DNA from: Serinus canaria
Lineage: Eukaryota > Chordata > Aves > Passeriformes > Fringillidae
Assembly (NCBI RefSeq): GCF_022539315.1
Contig: NC_066317.1
Span: forward strand, 51,626,435 to 51,690,434
DNA length: 64,000 nucleotides
Direction of reading: 5' to 3'
Below, piece by piece: positions 25,101-38,050 of this stretch. Position 1 is the first letter of the stretch. Every line of letters begins with the position of its first letter. Below the pieces are notes generated by a model, which had not been told where the DNA came from, did no database searches, and worked only from the letters and a program-made list of their open reading frames with translations. A program made the position numbers and the translations under genes.

Positions 25101-26945
25101 CTATCTCTGCGTCCAGTTGTTCTGACAAATGTCCCTAAGATTATCTTGGTCACTCAAACCCATATAATGCATAATCAATATTCATAGAATTGCATGTCAT
25201 ATACTGTGTTGATGTGTTGTTACCAAACAAATGTGAAAAGATGTTTTTACTAAATATTTTTATCCAAACAAAATATGTGTTGCAGCTAAATTGTATTTAC
25301 ATCAGTAGCTCTGCCTTGTGGTGTGATATAGTCCAAGTACACAAGGAAGAATTCCCTCTCAAAACATTTGTTTCATATTTGGATTTTTAGCATATGCTTG
25401 GTTTTTGATAACCTGAAATTTAGAAGCCTACATTTTCAAGTGTAAGCATGACTAATACAATGAAATCTTTCAAATATGTTAACATGAATTTTGCACAAAC
25501 CAAAAAGTAGAAGGCATGTTAACATATATTAAATCTATGGTGATTTTTAATTTTTTCCCCCTGTTTTAGTGAGTTTACAATAAGATTTGTTAAAAAATAA
25601 GATATGCATATTTCTGTTCATGATATTCTCACTTGCTTAATGCAGACTATCTATAGTTCCTGATAAAAAATTAGAAGCTGATGAAAGATACTTAATAGAC
25701 CTTCTGAACAATCTGAATTTGACAGAAGAAATGTAATTGCTTCTCAATCTACAGACAGTTTATTTAAGACCCAATATGCAGCCACAAGCAGAATTTTGTT
25801 TCAGAGCTAAATAATGCTTGATTTGAAAGTGTGTAATGTAGGATACAGGAACTTGTCCAGACTATCTGCACTAGGACAGTCCTCACCCTCTGCAAATACC
25901 TAATTTTAGTAGTCTGAGTTTTCTTATTCATTTTAAATTATTTTAACATGTGTAAATATAATTTAAAATAGTTGATTAAGATGAAAAATTTACCCTGTCA
26001 AATAAACAGAAAACCTAGAATAATTGTGGGGGAAGAAAATCAAATAAGAGAGCCATCACAAACTAAGCAGTTGTATAATGGAATTTTATTAATTGATATC
26101 CAGTATATTTTTTTTTCATGATGCTTTACAGAAAGTCAATAAACTTAACAGATTAAAAATATTTATTTTTGAAAACAGTAATTTTTAGCTCACATTTAGC
26201 ATAGAAGTAACAGAAGCATGAAAACTGTTTCCCTCTATATTTTTAAAATTAAAAAAGACCTGCCTTGTCAATTTGTATTAATGACATGTGTGACAATTAT
26301 AAAAAAACAAGCTGAAGGAATTAGAAAAACAAAACAAAGTGCTTGAATGCAGCACTTTTAATGGAAAGGAAGGTTGAGCCTTCATTAAAGCAGTATGAAC
26401 TGATGTGAAATAACAATTATATGACTTGATTAAGGGAGCAGTTACGGGTGCTTCAGTGAATTTTGAGTTCTTTTCAAATGTTATATTCTGACTGGGTTAT
26501 ATAAAACAACTTTTTTAGTTTCTCAGCCATAAGGCCTGACCTTTACAATCTTTGGCTGGGAATATCAGTCACCTCTGACCTCAATGCTGAGATACTGGAG
26601 ATAATGAGGTGGTGAGGTTATACTTGATATTCAAAAAGCAACTTAATGAATAAGAAGGTATTTACAGAAGTTACAAGTAATTGAGTGTATGAATGGATGG
26701 AAGGGAATTAGAATGTGCCATGATGTTTTTTGCAGAACACAAATATGAAGGCAGGTTACTGATATCCTCTGTTCAAAGAAAGGAAAACTAGCACAGTTCT
26801 GTGAACTCTTTATAAGGGGTACTGCTCCTTTTATTTTTACCTTAAGACCTGGATACCACAAGACTCACATTATGTCTCATATTCGTTCTACACCCTTCAA
26901 GCTCCTCAAGATTCTCCAAAATCAGTATTGAGCCACATATGTGCA
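22150..26945. other. Unique AT-rich DNA, no gene seen
   Basis: Nearly 5 kb with no transposon, RNA gene or motif-bearing frame that I can recognise. The 23341-23643 minus frame (100 codons) and others of 60-77 codons are featureless. Confidence 0.5.
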
Positions 26946-26948
26946 ATG

Positions 26949-27711
26949 TGCCTGGTAAAGCACTGTTGGCCTCACTGGCCTGAGAACAAAACACAGGGAA
27001 ACAGAAGAAATACCCAGAAACCAGTGCAAGGTTGTGGCATCATGTGTTTTTAGAACTGGTTATTCCTTTTGTAAGTTAATAATGGTTTGGTCCTCGGTTC
27101 CCCACCATGTACTTCCCTCACAATGGTTTCTCCCTAAGTTGTTTATTCCTTGTTTTCCTGCCAGTGGTTTGTCCCTCAGAACCTGCCTTTATGCCCTTAT
27201 AAGCTTATTTCTTCCCTTTTAGAGCTGCTCTCCACCCTCCCAGTCTGTCACAGTAACCACCCCCCTTTATCTCGAGAATTCTCTGTGTTAACCATCCCTT
27301 TTTCGATGTATGATTTGCCCCTGGAGTTTCTCCCCTCCCCTGTGTGATCCTCCGTGGCTCAGCTGGAACCCACGCTCCTCCCGGGGTCCTCGTTATTGGT
27401 TAGCTTTGTGTCTCCTCCCATCACACCCACTCCCTTTATCAGCACCCCCCAAGACCTCCTCCTTGTCACCCGTCCCTAGCACCGCCAGGAAAATTAAAGC
27501 TTCTTGGTACCTACACTGGTGTCCCCTTCTTCCTTTGTCTCGGGACTTCATAGCCGTGATCCCACCTGCGCCACCCACGCCGCAGACGGTAACCACTGCT
27601 CAGGGTTCCAGAGGGGATCCGGGAGTGGCACTTGATGTGGCATCTTCGGCCGGGCCGGGAGCACCCAGCTGGGCTCCCGTAAAGCTCCCACAGCTGTGGA
27701 GAGAGGCTACA
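26949..27711 (+). mobile_element. GC-rich avian ERV LTR, plus strand
   Basis: A block with sharply higher GC and CpG than its flanks and the build of a retroviral LTR. It has a TG start (TGCCTGGTAAAGC), a U3 with repeated 'ccctcagaacctg'/'gtccctcag' boxes, a TATA-like TTATAAG (about 27198-27204) and a second TTTATC near 27435. A poly(A) signal ATTAAA lies at 27493-27498, followed by a CG-rich U5 ending near GAGGCTACA. The flanking pentamers CAATG and CAAGG agree at 4 of 5 bases, compatible with a decayed 5-bp target duplication. No gag, pol or env flanks it, so it is best read as a solo LTR. Frames of 142, 70 and 67 codons across it result from high GC. Family name not assigned; boundaries could shift by a few bases. 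Confidence 0.7.
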
Positions 27712-27714
27712 CAA

Positions 27715-28294
27715 GGTGATCATAAAAGCATAGTTTGAAATATTAACCCAAAAAAGACAGACTACCTTGCCAAAACAGAATTAAACTAATGTTTCTGTTT
27801 CAGCTGATTCTTTAAAAACTGAAGAAGAAGAAGGCCCTTTTTTATTACCTCTCTTCCTCCCAACCCCAATTGTCAAAATGCAATCCTGTTCTCCTAGAGT
27901 GATGTGCCAAAACAACTGAAAACCAAAACTATTTCCTAAAATAGATGACTGCAGGGTGAGATTTCATAGACAATTAAGATCACTGAAAGAGATATGAGTG
28001 GGTGTCAATGGGATGGTAGTGTAGGCATAAGGGCTAAAACCATCATAATATGTGGTAAAAGAAATTTGATGGGAAAGGGATTAAAACACAGTCATGATAG
28101 GCTGCTCATGGGAGTGATAGGTTTTCAGGCTAGATATCTGGCTCCAATGGGAAGAAGAGGGAACAAAAGTGATATGTTATGGCCCTGCTCTGCCCTTGCA
28201 CAAAAGCCACAGCCTTTGCAATCAAAGCTTTCAACATCATATAAAGTGCCTGGCCCCCTCCCATATATGACAGCAGCAACAGGGCATTGACTAT
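27715..28294. other. Unique DNA, no gene seen
   Basis: No recognised element is seen between the LTR and the next CR1. The plus frame 27994-28290 (98 codons) has no known motif. Confidence 0.45.
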
Positions 28295-28295
28295 A

Positions 28296-28470
28296 GTCAG
28301 GAACTGATTGCCCAGGGAAGCTGAATACCTCCTCCTGGAGATATTCAAGAACTGTCTGGACGCAATTCTGTGAAATGTGCTCTTAAGGTGACCCTGCTTG
28401 AGCAAGGAGGTTGGACCAAATAACCCACAGCTGTCCCTTCCAACCTGACCCATTCTGTGATTCTGTAATG
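28296..28470 (+). mobile_element. CR1 LINE, 3' terminal fragment
   Basis: This is a sense-strand CR1 end: 'ggaactgattgcccagggaagct', 'ctcctggagatattcaagaactgtctggacgca', 'aaggtgaccctgcttgagcaaggaggttggacc', 'gtcccttccaacctgaccc' and the tail ATTCTGTGATTCTGTAATG. It is 5'-truncated to about 175 bases. The tail is well preserved. Confidence 0.95.
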
Positions 28471-28474
28471 AACT

Positions 28475-30430
28475 TCAATATAGGAGTTAATTTCAAATAT
28501 AACAGAGTGAAATAAAGTTTTCTTCTCTCTCTCCTAGTTATTGACTTTTTGCAGTAGATGTAAATCAAGCAGTCAAGGGAGTGCAAATCTTTTCTCTTAA
28601 TAGATTATTCCTTAAAACTGTTCAATTAATCTTTGACGTTCTTTTGGGGCAGACTCTCTTTGCATTCTCAAATATCTCACAAAAAAAGGACTTCCAAACT
28701 ATAGTTTCCTCATCCTCTTGTTAGAGAGTATATCTCTGCCTCTGGGAATTCTATTTCCAGCAATATTTTTTTTCTATCTCCTGCATAACATCTTCACTCA
28801 TGTGGAGAAAATGAAAAAGAGAAATGATGCTGGCATAAAAGTTGCCTATGTGCACCCTGAAACACCTTGAGAGCTTTATGTGGAATCAGCTAAGTACCAA
28901 AATAAAAAAATATTAGGAATATGGGCAGAAACTGAGCTTTGATTTTACAATTGCAAATTAAGTTATTAAAGCATTTCACTCATCAGAAAGCAGAGTCATT
29001 CTTTACAGCCAATTTCTCAGTATAAGCTACTCAATAACCTTTGAACTGTGGAGTACAGATTCTTGCAGGAAACCCACTTTGAAAGCAAGTAGCTGCCCAA
29101 TACTTACTACTGGTAAGTATACAATAAACTATTTTATTAATGAATATATTTGATTAAATAATCTGTTTGTATGACCAGAAGAAAGATTTATTAGATAGGC
29201 GAAATACATTATTTGCTCAAAACTTATATTAATTAGCATTTTTATGATCTTGGTATGACAAACTATTACAATTTTTCTAAGTTTGGCTAATGTCTTGCCA
29301 CTTAAGGAAATAAATAAAAAAAATACTGAAGAGTTTCAAACTGTCTCAGTGCAGTTTTTGGGATCATGTTACTCTAGAGATGGTTAGGTGAAGAACTCAT
29401 CTATCACTCAAGTTGTCCAAGAATAAACTCAGCATGAGTGCCTGTAGTACAGAGTAACTATCCAAAACACACTAGATGTTATCTTTGAACTCTGAAAGTA
29501 GGCTTACTGAGACAGTAAATACATATGATTTGGCAATTCATGAAAAAATATTCATGAGAACATTGTCACTGAATAATAAGGGGAGGATTATAATTTTTCT
29601 GAATCCTACTGCCATTTGCAAACTGAAGTATAAATACTGAAATACAGCCAGATGATCAATAAATACAGAAACTCTAGCCTTTGTTTTAGCTTCTTTGGTC
29701 ACATCTGGTCATATCCCTTCCTTGCATTTGGAGAATCATGATCCTAAATATTATAACCACGATTTCAATGGAATTTGCTTGGTTTTAAACAGTATGATAT
29801 TTTGTCTTTTCCAGATATTATTAACTGGTTTGGTTTATTGATGTTTGTTTATTTTTGTTTGTTTTTAATAAAGAGGGAAATATATGTCACTAATTTGACC
29901 TGTGTATTGAGGTTAAAAGGTAACTCCTAGTTTCATGGTAAACTATCAATATGTGTTATTTTGCTGAAGATAAGGTATCTTGTCACTGAAGGTGGCAGAA
30001 AAAGGTCATCAGTAGCATTTAAAGAAAGGAATTATCTGCAATCAAGGCATCCACCAAAATGTGCAAGTTTGTTACAAGCATACTTGCAAGTAATGAGCAA
30101 AGTCACATAAACATAACTTTTATTAATTTAAGTTTTTGCAGTATTTTTCTATATATCTATAGTCAAGGCTTTATGTTAATATAACTGCTATGGAGTACAA
30201 GACCTAATTTATCTATTAAAAATAATCCGTGGGATGTTCATAGGTCTTCTAGCTCCTGCTTCTGATGTTACCAGATTGTAACACATGAGAAAATACATTA
30301 TTCTGCTAGGACATTGTAGAGGGCTAGACCTAAGCATGTTTTGTCTCAAACATCCTGAGTTGTTGCTACAGGAAAGGTGTGATTTGAGGAGAGAGTCCTG
30401 CAGAGGTGGGACAAAGCTGATCTTATCCAA
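28475..30430. other. Unique AT-rich DNA
   Basis: No transposon is recognised. It contains the exon-like segment at 29009-29112 described separately. Confidence 0.5.
29009..29112 (+). other. Exon-like segment with consensus donor (unproven)
   Basis: CATTCTTTACAG provides an acceptor-like site and ACTACTG followed by GTAAGTAT provides a near-ideal donor. One frame (CAA at 29010 onward, 34 codons) is open from end to end, giving a 104-base segment with the same split-codon phase on both sides. The peptide (QFLSISYSITFELWSTDSC at its start) is not recognised. Chance cannot be excluded. Confidence 0.2.
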
Positions 30431-30965
30431 TTCCTGCTTCTCCTGAGACTCCCTGGAGAAGGCCTGGCTGTGAATTCATGAATGAAACAGCACAAAAAAA
30501 TCTAGTTTACATGAGAGGCATGCACCAGATTTACTATAAAAGGAAGCAGAATGGGAACCCACAACCTCAGCTCCGGATAATCCACTGGTCAGGACCAAGG
30601 CAGGACCTAAGGGCTGGTGATATTCTTTGTTTCCTTCTTTGTATTGCCTAAGAAAAGCACAGCTATTGTATTCTGCTCCATACTCCTTACTGAGGTTTCT
30701 TGTGAGATGGGGAGCTTGTGAAAGTGTTGTGGCTTGTTAGCCAATGCCTCTAGAGCAGTTTTTAATGGGAGTTGAGAACTTACTGAAGTGTACTGTATAA
30801 AATGTAGGGCTTGTTAGCCTTCACTCTTCTGGAAATCTATTGAGAATTTAAGGGCTTGTTAACCAGCACCTTTTCAGTCTAAACACTGGGCTGGTTGCTG
30901 CAGTTATGAACATCAGAGTTCCCAGACACGTGGTCCAGTGTCTTTGTTCAGCTTAAGAATTTAAA
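30430..30965 (+). mobile_element. Possible LTR remnant with repeated GGCTTGTTAGCC
   Basis: ACTATAAAAGGAAGCAG at about 30534-30550 resembles a TATA box followed by a GC-richer leader. The motif GGCTTGTTAGCC then occurs at 30731-30742 and 30808-30819, with a one-base variant at 30853-30864. Composition and build suggest an old LTR, but I see neither TG/CA ends nor a poly(A) signal. Confidence 0.35.
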
Positions 30966-30969
30966 AGGA

Positions 30970-32450
30970 GCATCATTCCCCCAAAGTGCTGTGACAGCCA
31001 TGCATGTTTAAAACTAGCTTTCAAGGTTATCTTGTAGATTGTTTGTGTCCTTGAACTTCCCTCATCTTCTTCATGCTTTTTATAAAAACACTTTTATGGA
31101 GAATGAACACAATTATTAAAACATTTTAGACAAGGTAAAGAAATTCTCCATGAATACTCAAAATTAATAATCACTTAGAAACAATGAAAATAAAGAAGTA
31201 TAAAAGCTGTAGTGCTGACTTATTGGCATATATAAACACCACAACAGAAAGTTGCAATTAAGTTGTACTACTGAATGAAATTAAACAATTTTTTTTTTTA
31301 AAATAATACATGGATGCACCATTGACACTTGTGTCTCCATTAGTTCAAAAGAGATCATGATCCTCACTCACAAAAGTTGAAAAAGGCACAGTCAAAATGG
31401 AAAAACACCATAATCAATTTAAATTACAAAATAAAGCAATTAGAATAGCAACCATAGAACTAAATAATGTCACTTTTAGTCTGAAAGCATTTACTGAATC
31501 TTCCTTTTATTTTGGAGTTAATGAAAACTGTTGAAAATAAGAACAAAAGGAATTCTTTTTTGTTCAGGAATTGGTGCTACCAGGGGTTCATACATAAATA
31601 TAAATCTCAAACAAGAAAGTCATTTCACACTTGCTAGCATTATGCTATAAATGTTATCCCAAAAATAAATTCAGGTAAAGACAATTTTCAGCTCTATATT
31701 CCATATTTCCAAAAATTGAATTTTTTTCCATGTGACTAAGCAGTAGAGCAGAAAAAAATATTGTAAGTCTGGCTAAGTGTTTTTTTATTTGTGAGAGAAG
31801 AAAACAGGGATAAGTCGTTGAAGCTAGACTTGTAACAACATTTATTTCCATCTGTTTCACTGACTTTTTCTAAAGGCTAAATTTACATTGGGAATCAGGC
31901 CTGTAATTGTGATGGCTATTAAGCTCCACTAAACATATGAATTAATTTTGTCTCTTCTAAGGTCAGTTGAAAGATCTAATAATGTTTTAGAACGTATGCT
32001 AGGTGACCAGCCATTTAAAGTTTGGTCTTTTTTATTGTATTTGTTATTTTGGGAGGAATAGTTTAACAGAAGAATAGTGAAATAATTAATGAATAATAAA
32101 ATATAGCTTGGACAGTGGAAAAATGCCTACAATTTGTAAAAGGGATTATGATGCTAAATATAGGAGTTTTATTTGCATGACAACGTACATGCAGGAAATC
32201 TGTGGATGATCTGAAAGTGGCTTGAGACACGAAGGGGTGAAACTTTTCTTAAAAGAATTATACTGTGTAAATCATAAAGAGGTAAATAAACTGATTTTTA
32301 TATTTGTATAAGTTTGCAGTTCTTGTGAACTTGTGCTTGAAAGAATAAATTGATATGTGAATTTGGAAAGTAATTGAATTTATACATGACCCATTCCCTG
32401 AGAGCTTTAGGATTAAGTGCACAGTATTTATTACAAATGTTACTTTGATT
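30970..32450. other. Unique AT-rich DNA, no gene seen
   Basis: No recognisable element or coding region. Confidence 0.5.
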
Positions 32451-32451
32451 G

Positions 32452-32900
32452 TCATAGAATCATAGAATGGCCTAGGTTGGAAGGGACCTTAAAAATCATC
32501 TGGCTCGAACCCCCTGCCAAGGACAGGGCACTTGTCACTAAATGAGATTGTTCAGAGCTCCACCCAACATGGCCTTGAACACGTCTGGGGATAGCATCCA
32601 CAACTCCTCTGGGCAGCCTGTTCCAGTGCCTCATCCTTCTTACAATTAAGAATTTTTTTTCCTAATATTTAACTTTATCCTACTCTCAGTTTGAATCCAT
32701 TCACCTTTGCCCTGTCACTACATGCCCCTGTAAAAAGTCCTTCTGCATCTCTCCTGTGAGCTCCCTTCAGGTACTGAAAGGCCATAACTAGGTCACTCTA
32801 AAGTCTTCTCCAGGTTGAACATACCCAACTGCCTCAGCCTTTCTTCACAGGAAAAAACCTCCATTCCTCTAATCAATTTTGTAGCCTACCTCTGGACTTG
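32452..32900 (-). mobile_element. CR1 LINE, 3' region with intact octamer tail, minus strand
   Basis: The plus strand opens with TCATAGAATCATAGAATGG, two copies of the CR1 terminal octamer. It continues with 'ttggaagggaccttaaaaatcatctgg', 'ccccctgccaagg', 'ggccttgaacacgtctggggata', 'gggcagcctgttccagtgcctca', 'ttgccctgtcactacatgcccctgtaaaaagtcc', 'gtactgaaaggccataac' and 'ctcagcctttcttcacagg'. It is about 450 bases long, truncated on its 5' (right) side near a 'gtagcctacctctggac' motif. It is the best preserved CR1 in the window and probably among the younger ones. Confidence 0.97.
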
Positions 32901-32904
32901 TTAT

Positions 32905-35900
32905 TATGTTTGTAGTAATAATTTGTTCTAATGTGTGTGGTAGATAAGGCAAAGGCTGATGGGCTTGAATTGTTGGATAGAAGAGTCATATTAAATACAA
33001 AATGGAGCGCTGTTCAAAGACTGTTGGTGTGTTCTTCTATGTGGTAAAGAGCAAAATAAACTATTTTATTAAATAACTATCTAAATAAACTGGTGCAAGG
33101 CGAATGCTCAAGATCTAGCACACTTTCCATTTTAAGACAAAAGGGAAAAAATGTTGCTGAGACTGTTTAAAATTGTCAAGTGATAGTTTGGTTTCAGCAA
33201 GAAACAAACCAACATAAAAAGCAGAAATCCTAGCAAAAACAATGTTTTGAGTTTTCTTAAGGAAACTAAAATTTTCCGAGAAGACCTGACTGGACAAAAA
33301 CAAAATGTTCTCTTTTTTTATTTCATTGTGAAACTGGTGTTATGCTAATTCAGAAGATGGCTTGTTTTTCTTTACACTGTTTTTAAGAAGAGCAAACTAA
33401 CCAGTACCATTTGCAATGCTCTAGCCTTCTCTGCCTTAGATGTCATTGGTGTATGGACATTGAACCTTGACAAACCTTTGCATTCCACCACTTTTTTTAC
33501 TCATGTGAGGGACTGACTCCATGTATTTTACTTAAGATACAGTTTAATCATCAACAAAATCACATTGAACTTAAAGGATAGACTTTTTCTGATTCCTACC
33601 ATGCTTTGGATGAGACTTTTTGTAAATATCACATTTCCTTCAGAAAGCCGAAAGTATAATAATTTCCTATGCTCTATTATGCCATATTTGTTGACTGTGC
33701 TGTACAAATGAGTAGGGCATCCTGATGAAGAACCAGAGGTAATTGAAGGCCACTCCAGTCAATAGATATGCGAATTTTATTGTATTTGGGAAATTGTCCA
33801 CTACTGCTAGAAATTTAGACACATTTTGAAAACACCTATGGAGGATTTTGAATGCAGGATTGCAGTCTTTTCAAACCCCTGTTACATCAGTAGAGATATA
33901 ACTCCAATTTACAAAACTGAAACAACTTTTGAATATGTACTTCCATCCCTATAGACAATTTTAGGCTACAAATTGCCATAATTCTGAAGCAATTTGAAGC
34001 TGACACAGCAGGTGAATAAGTTTCAGGCTGAGGTACACAAATGCTATGCAGTTCCTGCATTACATCAAAAGAAGATCATATTTACACTGTACAGTGGAGT
34101 ATGTTATAGAAATATTACTTCCACATATGTAGCAGTGTATCTGTATGATTTTTGGAATATGTCTATTTTAATTAAGCATTTTGAGAAATAGTGTTGATTA
34201 GTCCAGGCACAGTGTCACCCTCCAATGACTATCCTGCTTTTGGGAGCTGAGTTTTCTTATGGCATCTCACAGTGGGATACAAATGCTCAGATTGATGCTA
34301 ACAAGGTGTTGTCTCAAGAAATTATCATTCATTAAACTAATTACATAATGAATTATATAAATAATAAAATCCATGCAGTTTGACTTGAAAAATATCAAAT
34401 CTGGAATAAAAAAGATAATCAAATATGAAATAAAAAGGTTATAAGATATAGTCAAAATGCTTCTAAGATGGCTGTGGTTCTTTTTGTATCTAGGAAACAA
34501 TATTTTATCTCTTACAGTATCACAGTTCTTAAAAAAGGGTAAACGAAAATAGAATATTGCAAATTGCTTACAAGACCATGAAGAAAGGAGAGTCTGTAAA
34601 TTGTTCACAAGTCCTAAGACTTTATTTGAATTATTCACCGTTCGATGCACTAAAAGAGGCAGTTTTGTTTTGTAGTAGAAAATGGTTTTGCCCATGCTTT
34701 CCATTCCACTTTTACATAAATCCATTGAATGTGCTTGACCAATGCATTATTATTTATTGAGAAATTTGTGAAAAAAGATCTAATGGGAATATTCAGAATT
34801 TGCAGAGACATTTACATAGAAGCCTTAAGTAGATTTGCAGATTGAATAGCACATCTATCACAATCCATTGCCATATGGCAAAAAGAATACTCGCTGAAAA
34901 GTAAAAAAAAATAAAATATTTTTGCAATCTTAATTAATTTTTCCAACATGTTGTAAATCCGGCCTTTACATCACAAATGTTTTTTCCTATCTTCTTTTGA
35001 TATACACACACTGTGATAGCTTTCCTCTTGTTGTGGACACTTTATGAATGACTGGAGGTGCATGGGAAAACATAATTTATTGTGAAAACATTTTTATAAT
35101 TTTCTTGGAAATTAGACAAACAAGGAGTGCTTCTAAGGTGCTTAAATGGATCAATCATCAGACGATACTTTAAGAGGTGAGCTGAAAAATCTTTCACCTC
35201 CTCAGATGCAAAGAATGTACATAAAAGAAGTTTTTTTCTGTTAGACAGAAGTATGAGGTAAAAAAAATTATATTTAAATCTCATGGGAAAGACAAATGCA
35301 GCTGTGTTGTTTTCCTTTTAATAGACACAGCCATATTAAAATCGACAAATTAGGACAAATACAATATTTGCTTCATGAGTTTCTTTGGACTTATTCCACA
35401 AAAAAAAGATAGCAAAACTGTTTCTTACCTGTTTTCTGATTGTTTTGTTATTATACAGAAAGGTGAAACAGGAAAATTGCATTGCAGGTGTCACATTCAT
35501 ATGAAGAAGATTTGCCGGGTTCATAAGAACACATAAATATGATTGACTTTTTAAACAGACATTTAAAAAAGTAAAGGCTTGATACTTTATGTTGCTCAGT
35601 TTCCATACGAGTTATTAGAACAATTCTGAGAAGTCTAGAAAGAATTTAAGAGCAAAACTATTTTGTTGCAGCAACTTCTGTAGGTTCTGCCAAAATAATT
35701 GCTGATTTGCTGTACATTAGAACCATTCAGACAAATGTTCAGAACATCATCTTTCTGTCAAACTGTCAGTTTTTTGTATGTCAGGTGATTTCAGGTATAG
35801 GCTGGTTTTCTATAACAAATTAAAGCCATTGGATTGCTTTTTATGGATGACAACTTTGGAAGAAGACACATAAATTCCACCTGAATTGTGTTTTCCCTCA

Positions 35901-38045
35901 TTAAGCTGTATTCAAAATCCCATTAATTTTGTATGTAACCCTTGGAATGCAATTCAACAAACTATTGAAACACATTTAAGTGATGAGCATGCGGTGTGAG
36001 ACTGCAGAAAATTATTACTGGCTCAAAACAACTAAAGTGTGTGTGTGGAGTGGGAGACAGAGCAAGTACTGAGAAACCAGGATGTGCACTGCTCCAGAAC
36101 CCACCTCCCTGGTAACTCTAGTCTGCATTGACTGAATTTCAAAATAATCTTTCTGCTTTTATACAAAAGCCATTCAAGAATTTCTACTGAAATTAGGAAC
36201 TGCTTTAAAAATAGTTGTTCTGGCAGATAAACCAAGAAGTTTTGAAATTGGAAATTGAAGTACAGAACTCAGATCTTTAATAATTCTAACAAGGGATATT
36301 TAAGACACACTTTCCGAATCTGCATTTCTGGGAATCTGGTCTGCTCAGAATTGTTCTTTAAATGCTTCCAAATTCCCTCTCTGTAAGGGAGGATATTCTG
36401 AGATCTCTAAATGTAGCTGTAATCATCAGAACAATGGCCCTGAAAAAAGTATTGGGAAAATCATCAAACAATAAGCAATAATTGTAAAAATCATTTCTCT
36501 TTCAACAAGTAGTATTATAATCAATTTTTCAGTGTGGAACTCCTGTAAATTTGAATAGTTCTATCATAGAAGAATGGGGCAAATTGGAGACACTAATTTT
36601 TTTTTATTTTTATTTTTTACTTTTATTTCCCATAAAGCATAGAAATCAGATGATTGGACCTCTGCTTTTTTGGATCACTTTTCCCCTCCTCTCTTTCTTA
36701 AATGTAGATAGTAAATTTATCAGTTTACAGCCACAAAGTGCAACTTCAATTTCATTATGAAATCATTCCAGATAGACAACTGATTTCAAATTTATAATCT
36801 AAATTATTCAGTTCCTCTACATAAGACATATTCACTCATTATATAATAGTTGATGCCCCTTTTCCAATTCATTTTTTAACAAACAGACAAAACCAGTGCT
36901 ATCACAGGCACATGGTTTGCTGAGGACAAACATAATCAGTGAAGACATTACTCTTAGACTGATTTCAGCTGATATGTCTGCAGTTTGAGGGATTTTGCAG
37001 GTTCATAGCAGCCAAAAGCACAGCACTGAACAACATTAAACCATGAAGAAAATAAGTGGCTTCCCACAGGTTAAGGAAGACATATATGTACAAAAAATGT
37101 CAGTCAATAAAATAAAACAGGTTTTTCAGTGTCTTGTCTTCTCTTGAGGATGTCCACTGTTTTGTCAGACTGTTAAGATATGGACAGCTAAAAGTGAAAG
37201 TTCAAAAAAAATCTGAAGCCAACACAAATTAGTCTGCACTCTTTTTATCTAGTTAGATAAAAATTTCATGCCTTTTGTTAGCTCTAATAGTAAAAACACA
37301 ACAAAAATGTGCAACAAAAAATGCCACAAAGTCCAACTCACAACACGCCTGCTCTTTTAAAGATGAGAAAAGAAATCTTTCATGTCTTCTAAATGAAATA
37401 GAGTGAATGTGAAATATGAACTTGAATATTTTACTGCTGTGTTTTAGCCTGCTTAACACTGGAATGGAGTAGCACTACAGACAAACTCCTGAAGTAGAAC
37501 ATATTAAATGACTTAGTAAAAACTTCATTTTTATCAAGAATCCCTTTCTATATCCAGATGAAGAAATAAGAAAAGAGGGGAAAGGGGGAAAAAAGTAGCA
37601 AGGCCTTTTTTTCTGACAAGTAAAGATTGTCTCTTTGTGAAATAGTGGTGACCTTAATGGAGGATTTAAAATACATTAAAACAAAAAAAAAATTAATGTT
37701 CTGAAAGTCTGAACATTTTTTGGCTTATTATTTTTTTCTCTCTTTAAAAATTTTGCCAAGTGCCAGCTAATGTAATTGTCTGTTCTTGTTTTCTTACATA
37801 AAGTTTTGGATCATGGTTCAGTTTTAAAAACAAGATATAGCTTAGAAAAAGGACTCTATTTGTTTAGTCACTGTCTCAAATTATTCTTTCATCATTTTAG
37901 AGTTCCATTCTATTTTTAAATATCAATTAATAATACAGTATAATATGCAAGGTTTAATGTGTTTTTACTTAGAAAATACTTGGAAATTTGCAATCTAGAC
38001 TAGATTGTTACTTTATTAATGTCAATTATTTTTGTTACTTTATCC
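32905..38045. other. Unique AT-rich DNA, no gene seen
   Basis: Over 5 kb without recognised repeats. The longest frame, 152 codons on the minus strand (34267-34725), is rich in Ile/Leu/Phe/Ser with a hydrophobic C-terminal third. It is not a protein I know, and a 67-codon plus-strand frame overlaps it. A polypurine stretch lies at 37558-37597. Confidence 0.5.
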
Positions 38046-38050
38046 AACGG

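Noticed and set aside
27310..27738. 142-codon Pro/Ser-rich plus-strand frame and overlapping minus frames
   Set aside because: They lie within a GC-rich LTR with ordinary LTR signals; high GC lowers stop frequency in all frames.
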